A DNA stretch of 64,000 nucleotides from Clostridiaceae bacterium (GCA_910575585.1 CAJTGF010000002.1:1-64000); one strand, 5' to 3'. Shown: positions 1 through 9,020, counted from the first letter of the stretch. The notes: generated from the sequence alone by a model not told the origin. Program-made: numbers and translations.

Positions 1-316
1 ATATACTTGAAGCCCTAAAAAGAAGCTATTTTTTGCTGCAAAGTTGAAGCAGCGTCCCCTACCGAAACCACCTTAAGTGAGCAAACCTTAGCCAGCGAAT
101 TCTGGTTTTGCCAGTCAGAGAAGGAGAGATGTCCCGGCAGGGTGAATCTATGCCATGGAGATGAGACCAGGAAAGCAGGAGGGATGATACCCGACTGATT
201 TCCGTTTTGGGCTCATCGGAATGTTTGGCATATCTGAACCCGGACGGGACATCTCTCCTTCTCTGACTGGCTTCACGACTAAATCGGCCCCTTTGCTCAC
301 TCAACAATACAGCAAT
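1..316 (+). repeat. Dispersed long-hairpin element, copy A
   Basis: A non-coding repeat that recurs at 1004-1275, 25408-25664, 25780-26043 and 61395-61716. The arms at 110-136 and 245-271 are exact reverse complements over 27 bp (GCCAGTCAGAGAAGGAGAGA...). The loop between them keeps the family-wide segments GATGAGACCAGGAAAGCAGG and CTCATCGGAATGTTTGGCAT, which themselves pair (GATGAG/CTCATC, ATGCCA/TGGCAT). Outer flanks TGAGCAA (78-84) and TTGCTCA (293-299) are also inverted. The block CTGCAAAGTTGAAGC to CCACCTTAAG (36-75) is shared with copies D and E. An open frame on the minus strand is a by-product of the repeat and is not called as a gene. Confidence 0.85.
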
Positions 317-445
317 TACGCTTAACTTAATGAAATTGCCAGTAAACAGTAACAAACCAATCCGCAATGTCCCCCTATACTTGATTATCCGTTTTATACC
401 AAGTATAATACAGGCAAAACAACAGAAATGGAGACATATTGTATT

Positions 446-994
446 ATGAAATTAGAATTGCTCCACCCTGACGATCAGGCCAGGCTGGCACAGATTGAAA
501 CCCTCTACCTTAACGCCTTTCCCAAATGCGAACGAAAACCGTTCTCTGTCATATGCCAAAAAAGCAGGGAAGGTGTCACGGATATTCTTTCCATAGAGGA
601 GGACGGACGGTTCCTTGGTCTGGCCATCACCATCAATTTTGAAGATAAGGTCCTTTTGGACTATTTTGCCATGGACGGCGAAAAACGGGGCAAAGGCTAT
701 GGTTCCCTGGCCCTTAAAGCGCTGACCCGATACTATGAAGGGCGCCGGATGATCATTGAGATCGAGACTACCGCCCAGAAGGCGGATAATCTTTCGGAAC
801 GGATCCGACGGAAACACTTTTACCACAAAAACGGCATAACAGATCTGGGCTTCATGGCGGATCTCTTCGGGGTGCGTATGGAGATTTTAAGCAATAAAAC
901 TGCTGTTACATTTGACGAATACCTGGAATTGTATGTGAAGACTTACGGGGAGAAGATGAGGAAACATATAAAACCAGTCAGGAATAACACTTAG
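446..994 (+). CDS. GNAT-family N-acetyltransferase
   Basis: A 182-residue protein of the Gcn5-related acetyltransferase fold, which transfers an acetyl group from acetyl-CoA to an amine. The pyrophosphate-binding motif KRGKGYGS sits near residue 88 and follows a VLLDYFAM strand, as in the family. The substrate cannot be told. I place the start at the second ATG (446), because the purine-rich GGAGA at 430-434 would serve it; an in-frame ATG at 428 overlaps that site. The gene stands alone between repeat copies A and B, both in the same orientation, so a repeat flanks it on each side. No partner gene is visible. Confidence 0.85.
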   Translation: MKLELLHPDDQARLAQIETLYLNAFPKCERKPFSVICQKSREGVTDILSIEEDGRFLGLAITINFEDKVLLDYFAMDGEKRGKGYGSLALKALTRYYEGRRMIIEIETTAQKADNLSERIRRKHFYHKNGITDLGFMADLFGVRMEILSNKTAVTFDEYLELYVKTYGEKMRKHIKPVRNNT

Positions 995-1003
995 CCAGCA
1001 TAA

Positions 1004-1275
1004 TTTTAAGCCGGCGAACCTTGTTTTTGCCTGAGAGAATCTGTGCGCTGTCCGGGTGCATTTGTGCCTGTGAGATGAGACCAGGAAAAACAGGAGGACC
1101 TCACCCCCAGTGATTTCCCGCTTTCAGGGAACAGAGGAAGCGCGCTGATGCGCACGCAGGTCGCCAGCCTAACGGCTGGCTGCCGACAAATTCTCATCAG
1201 AATGTCTGACATATCTGAACCCGGACAGCACACAGATTCTCTTAGGCAAAAACAGCTCCGACTCAGCAATCCCCC
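1004..1275 (+). repeat. Dispersed long-hairpin element, diverged copy B
   Basis: Arms at 1023-1057 and 1219-1253 pair at 33 of 35 positions, yet the arm sequence (GTTTTTGCCTGAGAGAATCT...) is unlike copy A. Only the loop motifs GATGAGACCAGGAAA, CTCATC and CATATCTGAACCCGGAC are shared. This copy carries about 50 extra bases in the loop (around 1137-1190) that fold into GC-rich sub-hairpins such as GCCAGCC...GGCTGGC. Stem pairing kept while the sequence changed argues for selection on structure, or for a copying process that regenerates the palindrome. Confidence 0.75.
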
Positions 1276-1309
1276 AATATGCCGAATCTAAACTTCCGTT
1301 TTATCCCGG

Positions 1310-2326
1310 CTAATGACTATCAGAACGGTTACCGGCATACCAAGCCCCTCTCATCTCCCCTATCACATCCATAAACATTTCCTCCAGACTTTTTTCAGGC
1401 GCCCACCCCAATTTTCTAAGCTTTTCACCGGATAACCTCCCCCCCGTATCCGGGGCGTATCCGGTTCGGCCAGGATCCTCAATCTCCATTCTCACCGTGA
1501 TTTTTTTGCCCTCTGCCATCCCGGCCGCCAGCTTTGCCATATCCAGGATTTTCATGGTATTGGCCTCATTGACCACATTATAGGCTTCTCCGTCCTTCCC
1601 TCTGTACAGGATCGTAAAAATACCCTCCACCGCATCATCAATGGCGCAGTAATTTCCCACAGATTTCCCTGCAGTCTTTAGCACAATATCCCTGCCTTCA
1701 AACACTGCCCTGGCAAACTGCATATATACCCGGTCATCTCTAAGACTGATCCCCCTGCCGAATGTCTGGGCAAGCCTGGCGATCTTTACCGGCACCTGAA
1801 ACTCCTCATAATAAATATGACAGTAATGCTCCGCCATACGTTTCCCCATAGGATAACAGCTTCTCGGCGCCTTAAGATCAATCATGCCAAGCTCCTCCTC
1901 CCCCGCAAATGCTCCGGTATCCTCCGTCACTCCGTAAACCTCCATGGAAGACACATACACCATTGATTTCACCTGCTTTTTCCGGGCAAACTCCAAAATA
2001 TGTTTCGTCCCCATAACGATACTGTCCGCGGTCTCCACCGGGCGTGCCGCCATCTCGGCCGACCGGGTGGCGCAGGCGCAGTGGATCACATAGTCAACGG
2101 GCATGAAAAACCGCTCCGCCCTTATGTCTTCCAGCTGCATTTCCACAAAATCCAATTTCTCTTTATCGGCCATTTTCAGTCCTTTATACATCTCTTTTGC
2201 TTTCTCCAGATCCCTGACCGGTAAAATAATACGGCAAGGCAGCTCTTTTTTAAGAATCCGCCTTGCCAGTGAACCGCCTACCATGCCGGTAGCCCCTGTG
2301 ATCAGAAAAGTCTGCTCTTGTTCCAT
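1310..2326 (-). CDS. NAD-dependent epimerase/dehydratase (extended SDR)
   Basis: A 338-residue extended short-chain dehydrogenase/reductase, the family that epimerises, dehydrates or reduces nucleotide sugars. The N-terminal TGATGMVGG gives the GxxGxxG nucleotide-binding loop, YVSSMEVYG supplies the active-site serine strand, and YPMGK (about residue 164) is the catalytic YxxxK. Length fits the family. It is the last gene of the minus-strand surface-polymer cluster; its start lies just after the HAD gene, with GGGAAAGG as ribosome site. The substrate is probably the activated sugar or polyol of that polymer, which is inference from context. Confidence 0.88.
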   Translation of the reverse strand: MEQEQTFLITGATGMVGGSLARRILKKELPCRIILPVRDLEKAKEMYKGLKMADKEKLDFVEMQLEDIRAERFFMPVDYVIHCACATRSAEMAARPVETADSIVMGTKHILEFARKKQVKSMVYVSSMEVYGVTEDTGAFAGEEELGMIDLKAPRSCYPMGKRMAEHYCHIYYEEFQVPVKIARLAQTFGRGISLRDDRVYMQFARAVFEGRDIVLKTAGKSVGNYCAIDDAVEGIFTILYRGKDGEAYNVVNEANTMKILDMAKLAAGMAEGKKITVRMEIEDPGRTGYAPDTGGRLSGEKLRKLGWAPEKSLEEMFMDVIGEMRGAWYAGNRSDSH

Positions 2327-2406
2327 CTTTTTTACCTTTCCCTTATAATTTCAGGCAGAAAAAACTGGTCCCTGTCCAAATTCAGCGCAACCGCCATGTC
2401 AAGGCC

Positions 2407-2706
2407 TTACGGCTTCCGGTCATTGACCACAATCCGTTCCCCCATGGGCATGTCAAATAAAATTTCATCATACCGTATTTTGTTCTCCTTAAGAAACCGG
2501 ACGGTCTCCTGCCTGTACCGGCTCTTTCTTGATGTAAGGATGATGATGCGGTCCGTTTGGGGAATCTCCTCCAGGTATTCTTTTACCCCCAAAAGCAGGG
2601 AATCCGTTCCCTCTGTTTGATACCCGTTATGCTTTACAATCGTTCCGTCCAGATCAAATATCCACGTTTTGGCCAGCGTCGATAATATCAGCCCATTGGA
2701 TCCCAT
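2407..2706 (-). CDS. HAD-type phosphatase, C-terminus cut by an in-frame TAA
   Basis: A 99-residue haloacid-dehalogenase-type phosphatase of the kind found in capsule and teichoic-acid loci. FDLDGT near residue 17 holds the nucleophile aspartate, ILTSRK is motif II, and VVNDRKP matches the motif IV region. The frame stays open past the TAA at 2407-2409 for another 24 codons (GLDMAVALNLDRDQ... to 2335) and ends at the TAA at 2332-2334, just before the next gene. That extension looks like the normal family C-terminus, so a Tyr or Ser codon seems to have become TAA. The start at 2706 has AAGGAGG six bases upstream and overlaps the previous gene by 53 bases. Confidence 0.72.
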   Translation of the reverse strand: MGSNGLILSTLAKTWIFDLDGTIVKHNGYQTEGTDSLLLGVKEYLEEIPQTDRIIILTSRKSRYRQETVRFLKENKIRYDEILFDMPMGERIVVNDRKP

Positions 2707-3928
2707 ACTGCCCCTCCTTCACTACTATATTTTCCCACCCTTCCAGATAAAAAAAATCAGCCGCCTTCCATCTGGTATCGCTGTAATAACAGTCCGGAAA
2801 TAAAACCACCTTACAGCACCGCGCGTTTTTTATCACATCGCACAATCCGCTGCGCACGCCGATAAAAGTCCCGGCCCACTCCACCGCCGACTGCATCTCC
2901 ATCAGGCCGACTCGCAGCAAACGCGTATGGGGAAGCGCCTCTTCCTCCCCCGAAACATTGGTGTACACCTGCATGCCTTTGCGCCGAAAATGGAAAACGA
3001 TCTCTTTCCACACCTGATCATCAATCCCTGCCACAGACTTGGCGTAGGGAGAAATTACCACACAATTCCCCTTTTCCATAGAACCGCGCCCTGAAAAACG
3101 CCGAAGCGCTATGGGCTGGCGTGGAGGAAAATCTTTTTCCAGACCAAACACCCCGCACCGGTAGAGAACCTCAAAGGGAATCCTTTTTACTTTCAATGCC
3201 CGTGTCAGCAGATTGGCATAAGGTCTGTCATGATGCGCGATAAACGCGTCCCCTGCTTTTGTAAAAAGCACCGCCTGCACCAGTTCGTCCATATCCTCCT
3301 GACACAGCGCCTCCCTGTTGGCACACCCAAACATGGCGGCGATTTCCGAACATTCCCTGCCAACTGTCAGAACCACATATTTGCTGATGTGACGCGTCTC
3401 AAAAAACCCCGCCATATATGCCATGGCATAATACACATCCCCCAGCGCCGAAAACGGGCAGATCAGATAAAAATAGCCCTGGTATTTTCCTCTGATCCGC
3501 GCCAATGTCTCCACGCCTCTTCTCACCCGCTCCTTTTTGCGGCTTATGGTCTCCGGGGATAACGAATACTCGGCAAAGGTATTATACTCAACCAGCTTTT
3601 CCAGACTGCCCGAATACCCCATCTCATAAAGCTGTCGGGCCATGGCCGCGTAAGCCCTGGAAACAACGCAGATCAGCATGCGCTCCATATCCCTGTCAAG
3701 AATTTCCGCAGGCCCAATAATGGGAATGCCCTTATAATGACTCCCCTGTTTTTGCGGATTGTTATCCAGGACCGCCGATACCAGATACCCCTTTCGCATC
3801 AGCAGATCTGCCAGCTCCTTTGAAGCATTGCAGTAGCCAAAAATATAAATATCTTTGCCCAAAGCGCCTCCGCTTACAAGCAGCTTTTCCAGGTTTTGTT
3901 TCATTTCCCTATAATGATGCTGATCCAT
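2654..3928 (-). CDS. Glycosyltransferase-like protein with N-terminal Rossmann domain
   Basis: A 424-residue protein. Residues about 25-120 look like a small Rossmann domain (IYIFGYCNASKELADLL then VLDNNPQKQG), a module repeated in the LicD protein of this cluster. The C-terminal half has the look of a GT-B or GT9-like fold: a VVISPYAKS strand and GVRSGLCDVI near residue 365, where family 9 enzymes bind the donor. I infer a role in building or modifying the surface polymer; no substrate can be given. It overlaps the HAD gene by 53 bases, which suggests translational coupling. Confidence 0.5.
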   Translation of the reverse strand: MDQHHYREMKQNLEKLLVSGGALGKDIYIFGYCNASKELADLLMRKGYLVSAVLDNNPQKQGSHYKGIPIIGPAEILDRDMERMLICVVSRAYAAMARQLYEMGYSGSLEKLVEYNTFAEYSLSPETISRKKERVRRGVETLARIRGKYQGYFYLICPFSALGDVYYAMAYMAGFFETRHISKYVVLTVGRECSEIAAMFGCANREALCQEDMDELVQAVLFTKAGDAFIAHHDRPYANLLTRALKVKRIPFEVLYRCGVFGLEKDFPPRQPIALRRFSGRGSMEKGNCVVISPYAKSVAGIDDQVWKEIVFHFRRKGMQVYTNVSGEEEALPHTRLLRVGLMEMQSAVEWAGTFIGVRSGLCDVIKNARCCKVVLFPDCYYSDTRWKAADFFYLEGWENIVVKEGQYGIQWADIIDAGQNVDI

Positions 3929-3948
3929 CGCTTACACCTGATCTTTCC

Positions 3949-4284
3949 TCAGCTTAATAATGCCGTCAAATATTCTTCCAAAGTCAAAATCCCCTGATCA
4001 ACCATATGATACAGCCTGCCATAATTGATACCGCAGTCCATAACCAAACGAATTTTATCCGAGAATTCATATGTAAAATAAAGCTCCAAAAGTTCCCAAA
4101 ACACATCCTCCGAAATCCTTTGAAACGTAATAGGTCCTGTTGGGGGAACTTCAAATGCCGTGGTTAAAACAATGATTTTATTTAGGCCGGGTCCGAACGA
4201 TACAAGCCGGTCAAAAAACTCCGGCGTCCTCATAAGCAGAACCTTATCATATCGGCTAATCCATTCTTCTAACATTCTGATCAT
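3949..4284 (-). CDS. Hypothetical protein of the surface-polymer cluster
   Basis: A 111-residue soluble protein I do not recognise. It has no signal peptide or membrane segment. It starts MIRMLEEWISRYDKVLLMRTPEFF and ends with a helix-rich tail (GILTLEEYLTALLS). It sits 6 bases after the methyltransferase stop and 20 bases before the next gene, so it is co-transcribed with the cluster. The ribosome site is weak (AAAGAAG). Confidence 0.55.
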   Translation of the reverse strand: MIRMLEEWISRYDKVLLMRTPEFFDRLVSFGPGLNKIIVLTTAFEVPPTGPITFQRISEDVFWELLELYFTYEFSDKIRLVMDCGINYGRLYHMVDQGILTLEEYLTALLS

Positions 4285-4290
4285 TCTTCT

Positions 4291-4929
4291 TTATCTGCAG
4301 GCAACAACCCGGATAATATAGGGATCCGTATCCTCAAAAGGAGCAAATCCTGTATTTTCCTCCGCATACTTAATCCCAAAACCGGCATCCATCAGCCGGA
4401 TAAGCAGTTCTTCCATCTTTATGAACCTTCTGTAATGGCCGTTATAAATAAACGAATCCTTACCTGCCCATTCCCCTTTCCCATACAGCTCGTCATGTAT
4501 ACTTCTTACTTCTATACAAAACAATCCGTTTCTGTTTAAATTAGTATGTACATTCCTTAAAAGCGCCAGCTCCTGTTCCAGACTGATGGCATGGATGGTA
4601 AAACGGCTGTAACAGATATCATAGCGCTGTTCATAAATATTCAGCCCGTTGACGAAATCGCCGCATATAAATTTACAGTTCAACACATCATTTTTAATCT
4701 GACCAATGGCGGCTTTTGACGCGTCAACCCCGGTCACATCCAATCCTTTTTTGCCAAAATATAACGAATCTCTCCCATTCCCGCATCCACAATCCAAAAC
4801 GGTCCTCTGCCTGTGGATCCAATGGTCAAAAATATATTCCGCAAACAGTGTATGAGAACTTAGATCCCCATGGTTCTTTCTGTAAAAATCATTCCAGTAT
4901 TTATTATCATCTATGTTGGATCCTATCAT
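4291..4929 (-). CDS. Class I SAM-dependent methyltransferase
   Basis: A 212-residue methyltransferase. VLDCGCGNGRDS (about residues 43-54) is motif I, which binds S-adenosylmethionine; VTGVDASKAAI supplies the acidic residue for the ribose, and FICGDFV is motif III. The N-terminal YWNDFYRKN is typical of small-molecule methyltransferases. It probably methylates a sugar or polyol of the surface polymer, by context only. It follows the LicD gene directly (LicD stop at 4930), so the pair is likely translationally coupled; no strong ribosome site is seen. Confidence 0.8.
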   Translation of the reverse strand: MIGSNIDDNKYWNDFYRKNHGDLSSHTLFAEYIFDHWIHRQRTVLDCGCGNGRDSLYFGKKGLDVTGVDASKAAIGQIKNDVLNCKFICGDFVNGLNIYEQRYDICYSRFTIHAISLEQELALLRNVHTNLNRNGLFCIEVRSIHDELYGKGEWAGKDSFIYNGHYRRFIKMEELLIRLMDAGFGIKYAEENTGFAPFEDTDPYIIRVVACR

Positions 4930-6174
4930 TTACATGTTCCTCATATATGCCGGAAATCCATGGATCCTCTGCTCATCTTCAGGCGGAATCTGCATGTAAT
5001 CTCCATACACCCGTTTCAGATACCGGTCCCAGCAGGCAGGCGCTTTATAGGTCCTCCCCTCAAAAGTCAGTTCGCATCCACTGCCAAATACGGATCTGTC
5101 CAGCATCCAGGGTCTTGCAGGCAGTGTGGTCAAAACTCCCACCTTGTCGGCCTTGTCAAACCCGATCCGAAATTTTTCCTCTAAGATCCTTTTCCTGGGA
5201 TCCGGTAATTTCTTACGGATCACATTTCTTGAAACATAGTACCAGTACCATTCAATATCAAGCAAAGTCTGACTTAACCACTGCTCTTCAAATGAACGGT
5301 CTTTTTCAAATCCCGACATGGGAAAAATATCGATGTACATCCCCTGCATCCATGTAATGGGCATTCCATGATGATGCAGAAACGTCTCATGATCTGTCAG
5401 CTTCGCAAAGGGGAAAAAATAGTTATCATCCACAGAAACATCCAGCACCTCATAGTTCCCCCTGCCGGGATATTCCCGCAAAAACCTTAGGTAATCCTCA
5501 ACCAGCATGAGGATATCAATATCGTCGTCCCACGGTATAAATCCCTTATGCCGCACGGCGCCGATCAGCGTTCCGTATGCCAGATAATATCGAAGGTTCT
5601 TTTCATTGCAAAAGCGCCGGAATTCTTCTAATAAGCGGATCAGGATATGTTTGCGTTTTTCTTGTGTCAAAGCCGTTTTCTCCCCGCTTTTTACATCAAT
5701 ATAACGGCACGCCTCCTCCCATACCGCTCGCTCGCCGGGCAAAATAAGTATATAATCAGGATCCGCGCCCATGTCCAGCAGCTGCGCCTTTATTTCATCT
5801 GCCCGGCAGGAAGATGTCAAAAACAGCACTCTGGCAATGGTGCCGTTTCTGCGCAAAAATTCCTCCGGTGACGTGATCGTTAATTTGGGCAGCTTCTTTC
5901 CGGCCACAATGAGGTCAGCCTCTTTTTTGGGGATCTTTGTATAGCCAAACGCAAAGGGCATACACCAGTTTCGGCGTACCGCCTTCCCCCATTTTGCTTT
6001 GTCATTGTCCAATACGTCTGAAATAAGATAACCGTCCGCAGCCAGATAATCATACACAAGAGACAAACGGTCACACTCCCCAAACCACACAATCTTCTCA
6101 TATGATACCTGATTCAGCTTCCTGTAGATCTCTTCCATAAATCCGGCATAATAATTTACTGAAATAATCGCCAT
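4930..6174 (-). CDS. LicD-family phosphotransferase with N-terminal Rossmann-like domain
   Basis: A 414-residue protein. Residues about 190-410 form a LicD (nucleotidyltransferase-fold) domain: YLAYGTLIGAVRHKGFIPWD then DDIDI near residue 215 gives the metal-binding acidic pair, and YGDYMQIPPE near the end is the conserved C-terminal motif. LicD enzymes transfer phosphocholine or a similar group from a CDP carrier to teichoic acid or a glycan. The first roughly 170 residues (IVWFGECDRLSLVYDYLA, VLDNDKAKWG) form a second domain like that at the start of the 2654-3928 protein. The start overlaps the upstream gene by 19 bases; ribosome site GGGAGAG. Confidence 0.88.
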   Translation of the reverse strand: MAIISVNYYAGFMEEIYRKLNQVSYEKIVWFGECDRLSLVYDYLAADGYLISDVLDNDKAKWGKAVRRNWCMPFAFGYTKIPKKEADLIVAGKKLPKLTITSPEEFLRRNGTIARVLFLTSSCRADEIKAQLLDMGADPDYILILPGERAVWEEACRYIDVKSGEKTALTQEKRKHILIRLLEEFRRFCNEKNLRYYLAYGTLIGAVRHKGFIPWDDDIDILMLVEDYLRFLREYPGRGNYEVLDVSVDDNYFFPFAKLTDHETFLHHHGMPITWMQGMYIDIFPMSGFEKDRSFEEQWLSQTLLDIEWYWYYVSRNVIRKKLPDPRKRILEEKFRIGFDKADKVGVLTTLPARPWMLDRSVFGSGCELTFEGRTYKAPACWDRYLKRVYGDYMQIPPEDEQRIHGFPAYMRNM

Positions 6175-7370
6175 ATCACTCTCCCGTTTTGTTCTGTCCG
6201 CGGAATCGGACGCAGGGACACAGTATCAGATTCCAAAACCCGAATATAATCGTTTAGGTTTACCACATCATTTTCATACATACATTGGGCATTCCTGACG
6301 GATTCCCTTACGTATGGGGTAACATAATCCCTATAGTATTCTGTATCCATCCATCCCGGCGGCATTTTATAACTTCTGCCCTCTGCCTTCTCTTCCTTCA
6401 AATCAATATCCAACAGCATGTTTGCTTTTGCCGGAAACAGACGCAGCACATTGCCGCAGCGCTGCGTACTGTAAAATCTTCTCCAGCTGTTTCGCCCGTC
6501 CTCTTCTATGTCACGGTATCCTTTCGGCATATGGCAGAAAAAGGCAATCCGGTCATCCTTTATGCATAAGATCCGGTTATCAAAATTAGGCACTAACAGA
6601 ATCTTCCCATTGGCAGCTACAATATTGGAATACACATATCCCGTTCCTTTCGCCAGATTAAGGGAATGGTCCGGCACATACGTTCTTGTGTTCCCATCCG
6701 CCAGAGAATACGCCGTAACCTCATAGGAATCCCGCTCCGTTAAATAGGCGGTCTCTCCCGCAACCGCTGCCCCGGTCATCCTCTTCCCTTCAGGTACTGC
6801 CGGGATAATCTCCGTTTTCCTGCAGGTCAGGTCAATATGTACCAGGTATCCGCTGTCATAGAAAACACCGTATACCTGCCCCCTGTCTTTCCATAATTCC
6901 GCCCAGAAGATCACCTGGTCCTCATCTTTTACGATCGTTTCCAGCGATTCCGTCAATTCGGGATAATGCCTGATCTCATAGGTAGACAGATCCATAGAGG
7001 TAACCGGCATCCTTCTGTTTGAAAAAAACAGCCATAGCCGATTATCCCAAACATAAGAATCAATGCATCTGGCAGCGCCGCTGTAACCGCCTTTAAAATC
7101 CACACAGATCATATCATTGGAATCCATATCCATTACATGAATATTCTTGGCATGATCCGGGGTAAAGATGATCTTATTTCCATGTTTGCAGAGTTTGTGA
7201 TGCAGCAAATACATAAATGCATTCTCCTTAGGAAATTTTTTTATCATCCTTACGCGATCCGACTCCCGATCAATTTCTATCAGTCCGTTAAAACAGGCGC
7301 TTGACAGATAAGACTCCTTGCCATTGTCTATCAGTCCGTCAAACGACAACAAGGAATATGATTTTGTCAT
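6156..7370 (-). CDS. Predicted beta-propeller-like protein of unknown function
   Basis: A 404-residue protein without signal peptide. Repeating short strands such as KIIFTPDHAKNIHVMDMDS, RLWLFFSNRRMPVTSMDL and KILLVPNFDNRILCIKDD suggest a beta-propeller of six or seven blades; this is a reading of pattern, not a family match. Similar proteins occur beside LicD genes in Clostridia. It sits between the chimeric transferase and LicD, and its end overlaps the LicD start. The start has GGGAGAAG as ribosome site. Confidence 0.55.
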   Translation of the reverse strand: MTKSYSLLSFDGLIDNGKESYLSSACFNGLIEIDRESDRVRMIKKFPKENAFMYLLHHKLCKHGNKIIFTPDHAKNIHVMDMDSNDMICVDFKGGYSGAARCIDSYVWDNRLWLFFSNRRMPVTSMDLSTYEIRHYPELTESLETIVKDEDQVIFWAELWKDRGQVYGVFYDSGYLVHIDLTCRKTEIIPAVPEGKRMTGAAVAGETAYLTERDSYEVTAYSLADGNTRTYVPDHSLNLAKGTGYVYSNIVAANGKILLVPNFDNRILCIKDDRIAFFCHMPKGYRDIEEDGRNSWRRFYSTQRCGNVLRLFPAKANMLLDIDLKEEKAEGRSYKMPPGWMDTEYYRDYVTPYVRESVRNAQCMYENDVVNLNDYIRVLESDTVSLRPIPRTEQNGRVIWRLFQ

Positions 7371-7391
7371 GTTCTTCTCCCATTACCGCTT

Positions 7392-9002
7392 CTATTGCGC
7401 TAAATCCTCCTCTATGGCCGCGTACAGGATTTTATCCCATAAAAATATGGTATGATGCCTGACAAAAAGCCGATACTCCGGAAGCATTCTCTTAACCATC
7501 AATGGAATCTCCCACAAATCTTCGATATTATGATAAATACTTAACGCAAGCTTAGGTTTCCATCGTTTAATGGTTTGCTCTGATCCTTTCAGCGCAGGAA
7601 TATCCGCTCCTTCCAAATCAAATTTAATAAAAGATACCTTTTCGTTTGCTGCCACATCATCTAATTTCACCGCGTCCACCCATGAACCGCTGTCCGCTTC
7701 CGTAAATCTGGAACTGTGAGCGCCGTATTCGCAAAATCCGATGCCGCACGCTCTTTCATATAATCCCGCTTTCAGAACTGTGAACACATCCCCGTACAGT
7801 TCTGTAAATCCGAAATACCCCCTTGGATCGATCAGCACCGGGCTTTTGTCCCTGCGGATCATCAGATTGGAAAACGTGCAGTCCCCATGGATAAAACGGA
7901 ATGTTTCGCAGGTAAGGGTCTCCAGCTTCTTTTCCAGTTCCCTTTTATAAAAATAGATATTTCTGCATTCTTTCCCATTGATCCAGATGCTTCTCTCCCT
8001 TCCAAAAGGCACCAGATCTTCAATCTTTCCCAGCCGCTCCATGGTCTTGTTAAAATACGCTTCTTTCATACTAAAGGAATCAGCCGGGATCCGGCCGGAT
8101 CCATGGAGCCGTTTCAGGGCGTTGACCAAACTCGTCAGCACCTTTTTCTTTTCGGCATAGGACATCTGGCATTCATAAACATTTTTTCCCTCTATATATT
8201 CCATGTTTAACGGCCGGGTTTTGTAGATGCGGGGCAGTTCCTTAATGCCCAGCTGCCTTGCCTTATCATACCAGGCGCTTTCCCGGACAGCCAGTTTTTC
8301 TCCCTGGGTGTCTATGGGCTCTTTGATCAGCCGGTCTTTGTCTATGGTGATGCGGTTAAAGGGGCGGCATTTGACCTGTTCCAGTTTTTCGTATTCCTCA
8401 AGAAGCCCCCATTCCCTGGCGCCTGCCAGGCTGATCGTCTGAAACTTCATGCCCTTTTGCTGCAGCCAGCGCACAAATTCCCCGCTTTCCGGTACATCCT
8501 TAAGCTTCCTCTTTTCTGAAAACAAAAAAAGTCCCCCAACCCCATGTTCTATGGATCCCTCTTCTGTAAAAGTTCCTTTTTCATACTTCCACCTGCAGGG
8601 AAATGTTTCGGATATTCCTATATAATCCCTGCAAACACCGTTCTTTTCTGATCCATAGTTTTCCGGCAGCTTAAATTCTTCTGGCAGGATCAGATCCGAC
8701 CACACCAGCATAAACGGTTCCCCATCCGGAATACGCGCCATTGCCTTCCCGATACCGGAACACGTCCCGGTTCCTTGCGCATCCACCACCTGATACTTTA
8801 CATCCGCAAATACGGATAAGTATTCCCGCAGCACTTCTTTTTTGTAATCCGCAATGATCAAAAACCGTTTGCCGGGATATTTCCGAAACAGGTAAAATAT
8901 CATGGGAAGATTCTCCACAGGCACCAATGCCTTTGGTTTATTTTTTGTCAGATATCCCAGCCTTGTGCCTTTCCCTCCGGCCTGTACAATGATATACTCC
9001 AT
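7392..9002 (-). CDS. Chimeric nucleotidyltransferase / sugar-kinase-like / FkbM C-terminus protein
   Basis: A 536-residue protein with three parts. Residues 1-210 are a sugar-1-phosphate nucleotidyltransferase (QAGGKGTRLG and KPKALVPV, the nucleotide-binding signature). Residues 215-405 are an aminoglycoside/choline-kinase-like domain with catalytic FIHGDCTFSNLMI and metal-binding LIDPRG. From about 406 it switches to the C-terminal half of an FkbM methyltransferase (SFIKFDLEGADIPALKG, LALSIYHNIEDLW). The kinase lacks its last 70 or so residues and FkbM lacks its SAM-binding start, so the join near 7785 looks like a deletion fusing two genes. The first two domains alone are a known pairing in LicC/LicA-type loci. 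Confidence 0.75.
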   Translation of the reverse strand: MEYIIVQAGGKGTRLGYLTKNKPKALVPVENLPMIFYLFRKYPGKRFLIIADYKKEVLREYLSVFADVKYQVVDAQGTGTCSGIGKAMARIPDGEPFMLVWSDLILPEEFKLPENYGSEKNGVCRDYIGISETFPCRWKYEKGTFTEEGSIEHGVGGLFLFSEKRKLKDVPESGEFVRWLQQKGMKFQTISLAGAREWGLLEEYEKLEQVKCRPFNRITIDKDRLIKEPIDTQGEKLAVRESAWYDKARQLGIKELPRIYKTRPLNMEYIEGKNVYECQMSYAEKKKVLTSLVNALKRLHGSGRIPADSFSMKEAYFNKTMERLGKIEDLVPFGRERSIWINGKECRNIYFYKRELEKKLETLTCETFRFIHGDCTFSNLMIRRDKSPVLIDPRGYFGFTELYGDVFTVLKAGLYERACGIGFCEYGAHSSRFTEADSGSWVDAVKLDDVAANEKVSFIKFDLEGADIPALKGSEQTIKRWKPKLALSIYHNIEDLWEIPLMVKRMLPEYRLFVRHHTIFLWDKILYAAIEEDLAQ

Positions 9003-9020
9003 CTTCTCCTCCCTCGTAAC

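Noticed and set aside
59-367. Open frames of 75-102 codons inside the hairpin elements (also 25794-26021 and 61458-61685), sharing a common peptide.
   Set aside because: The shared peptide follows from the repeat's DNA sequence; there is no consistent start, no ribosome site, and the element's pairing explains the conservation better.
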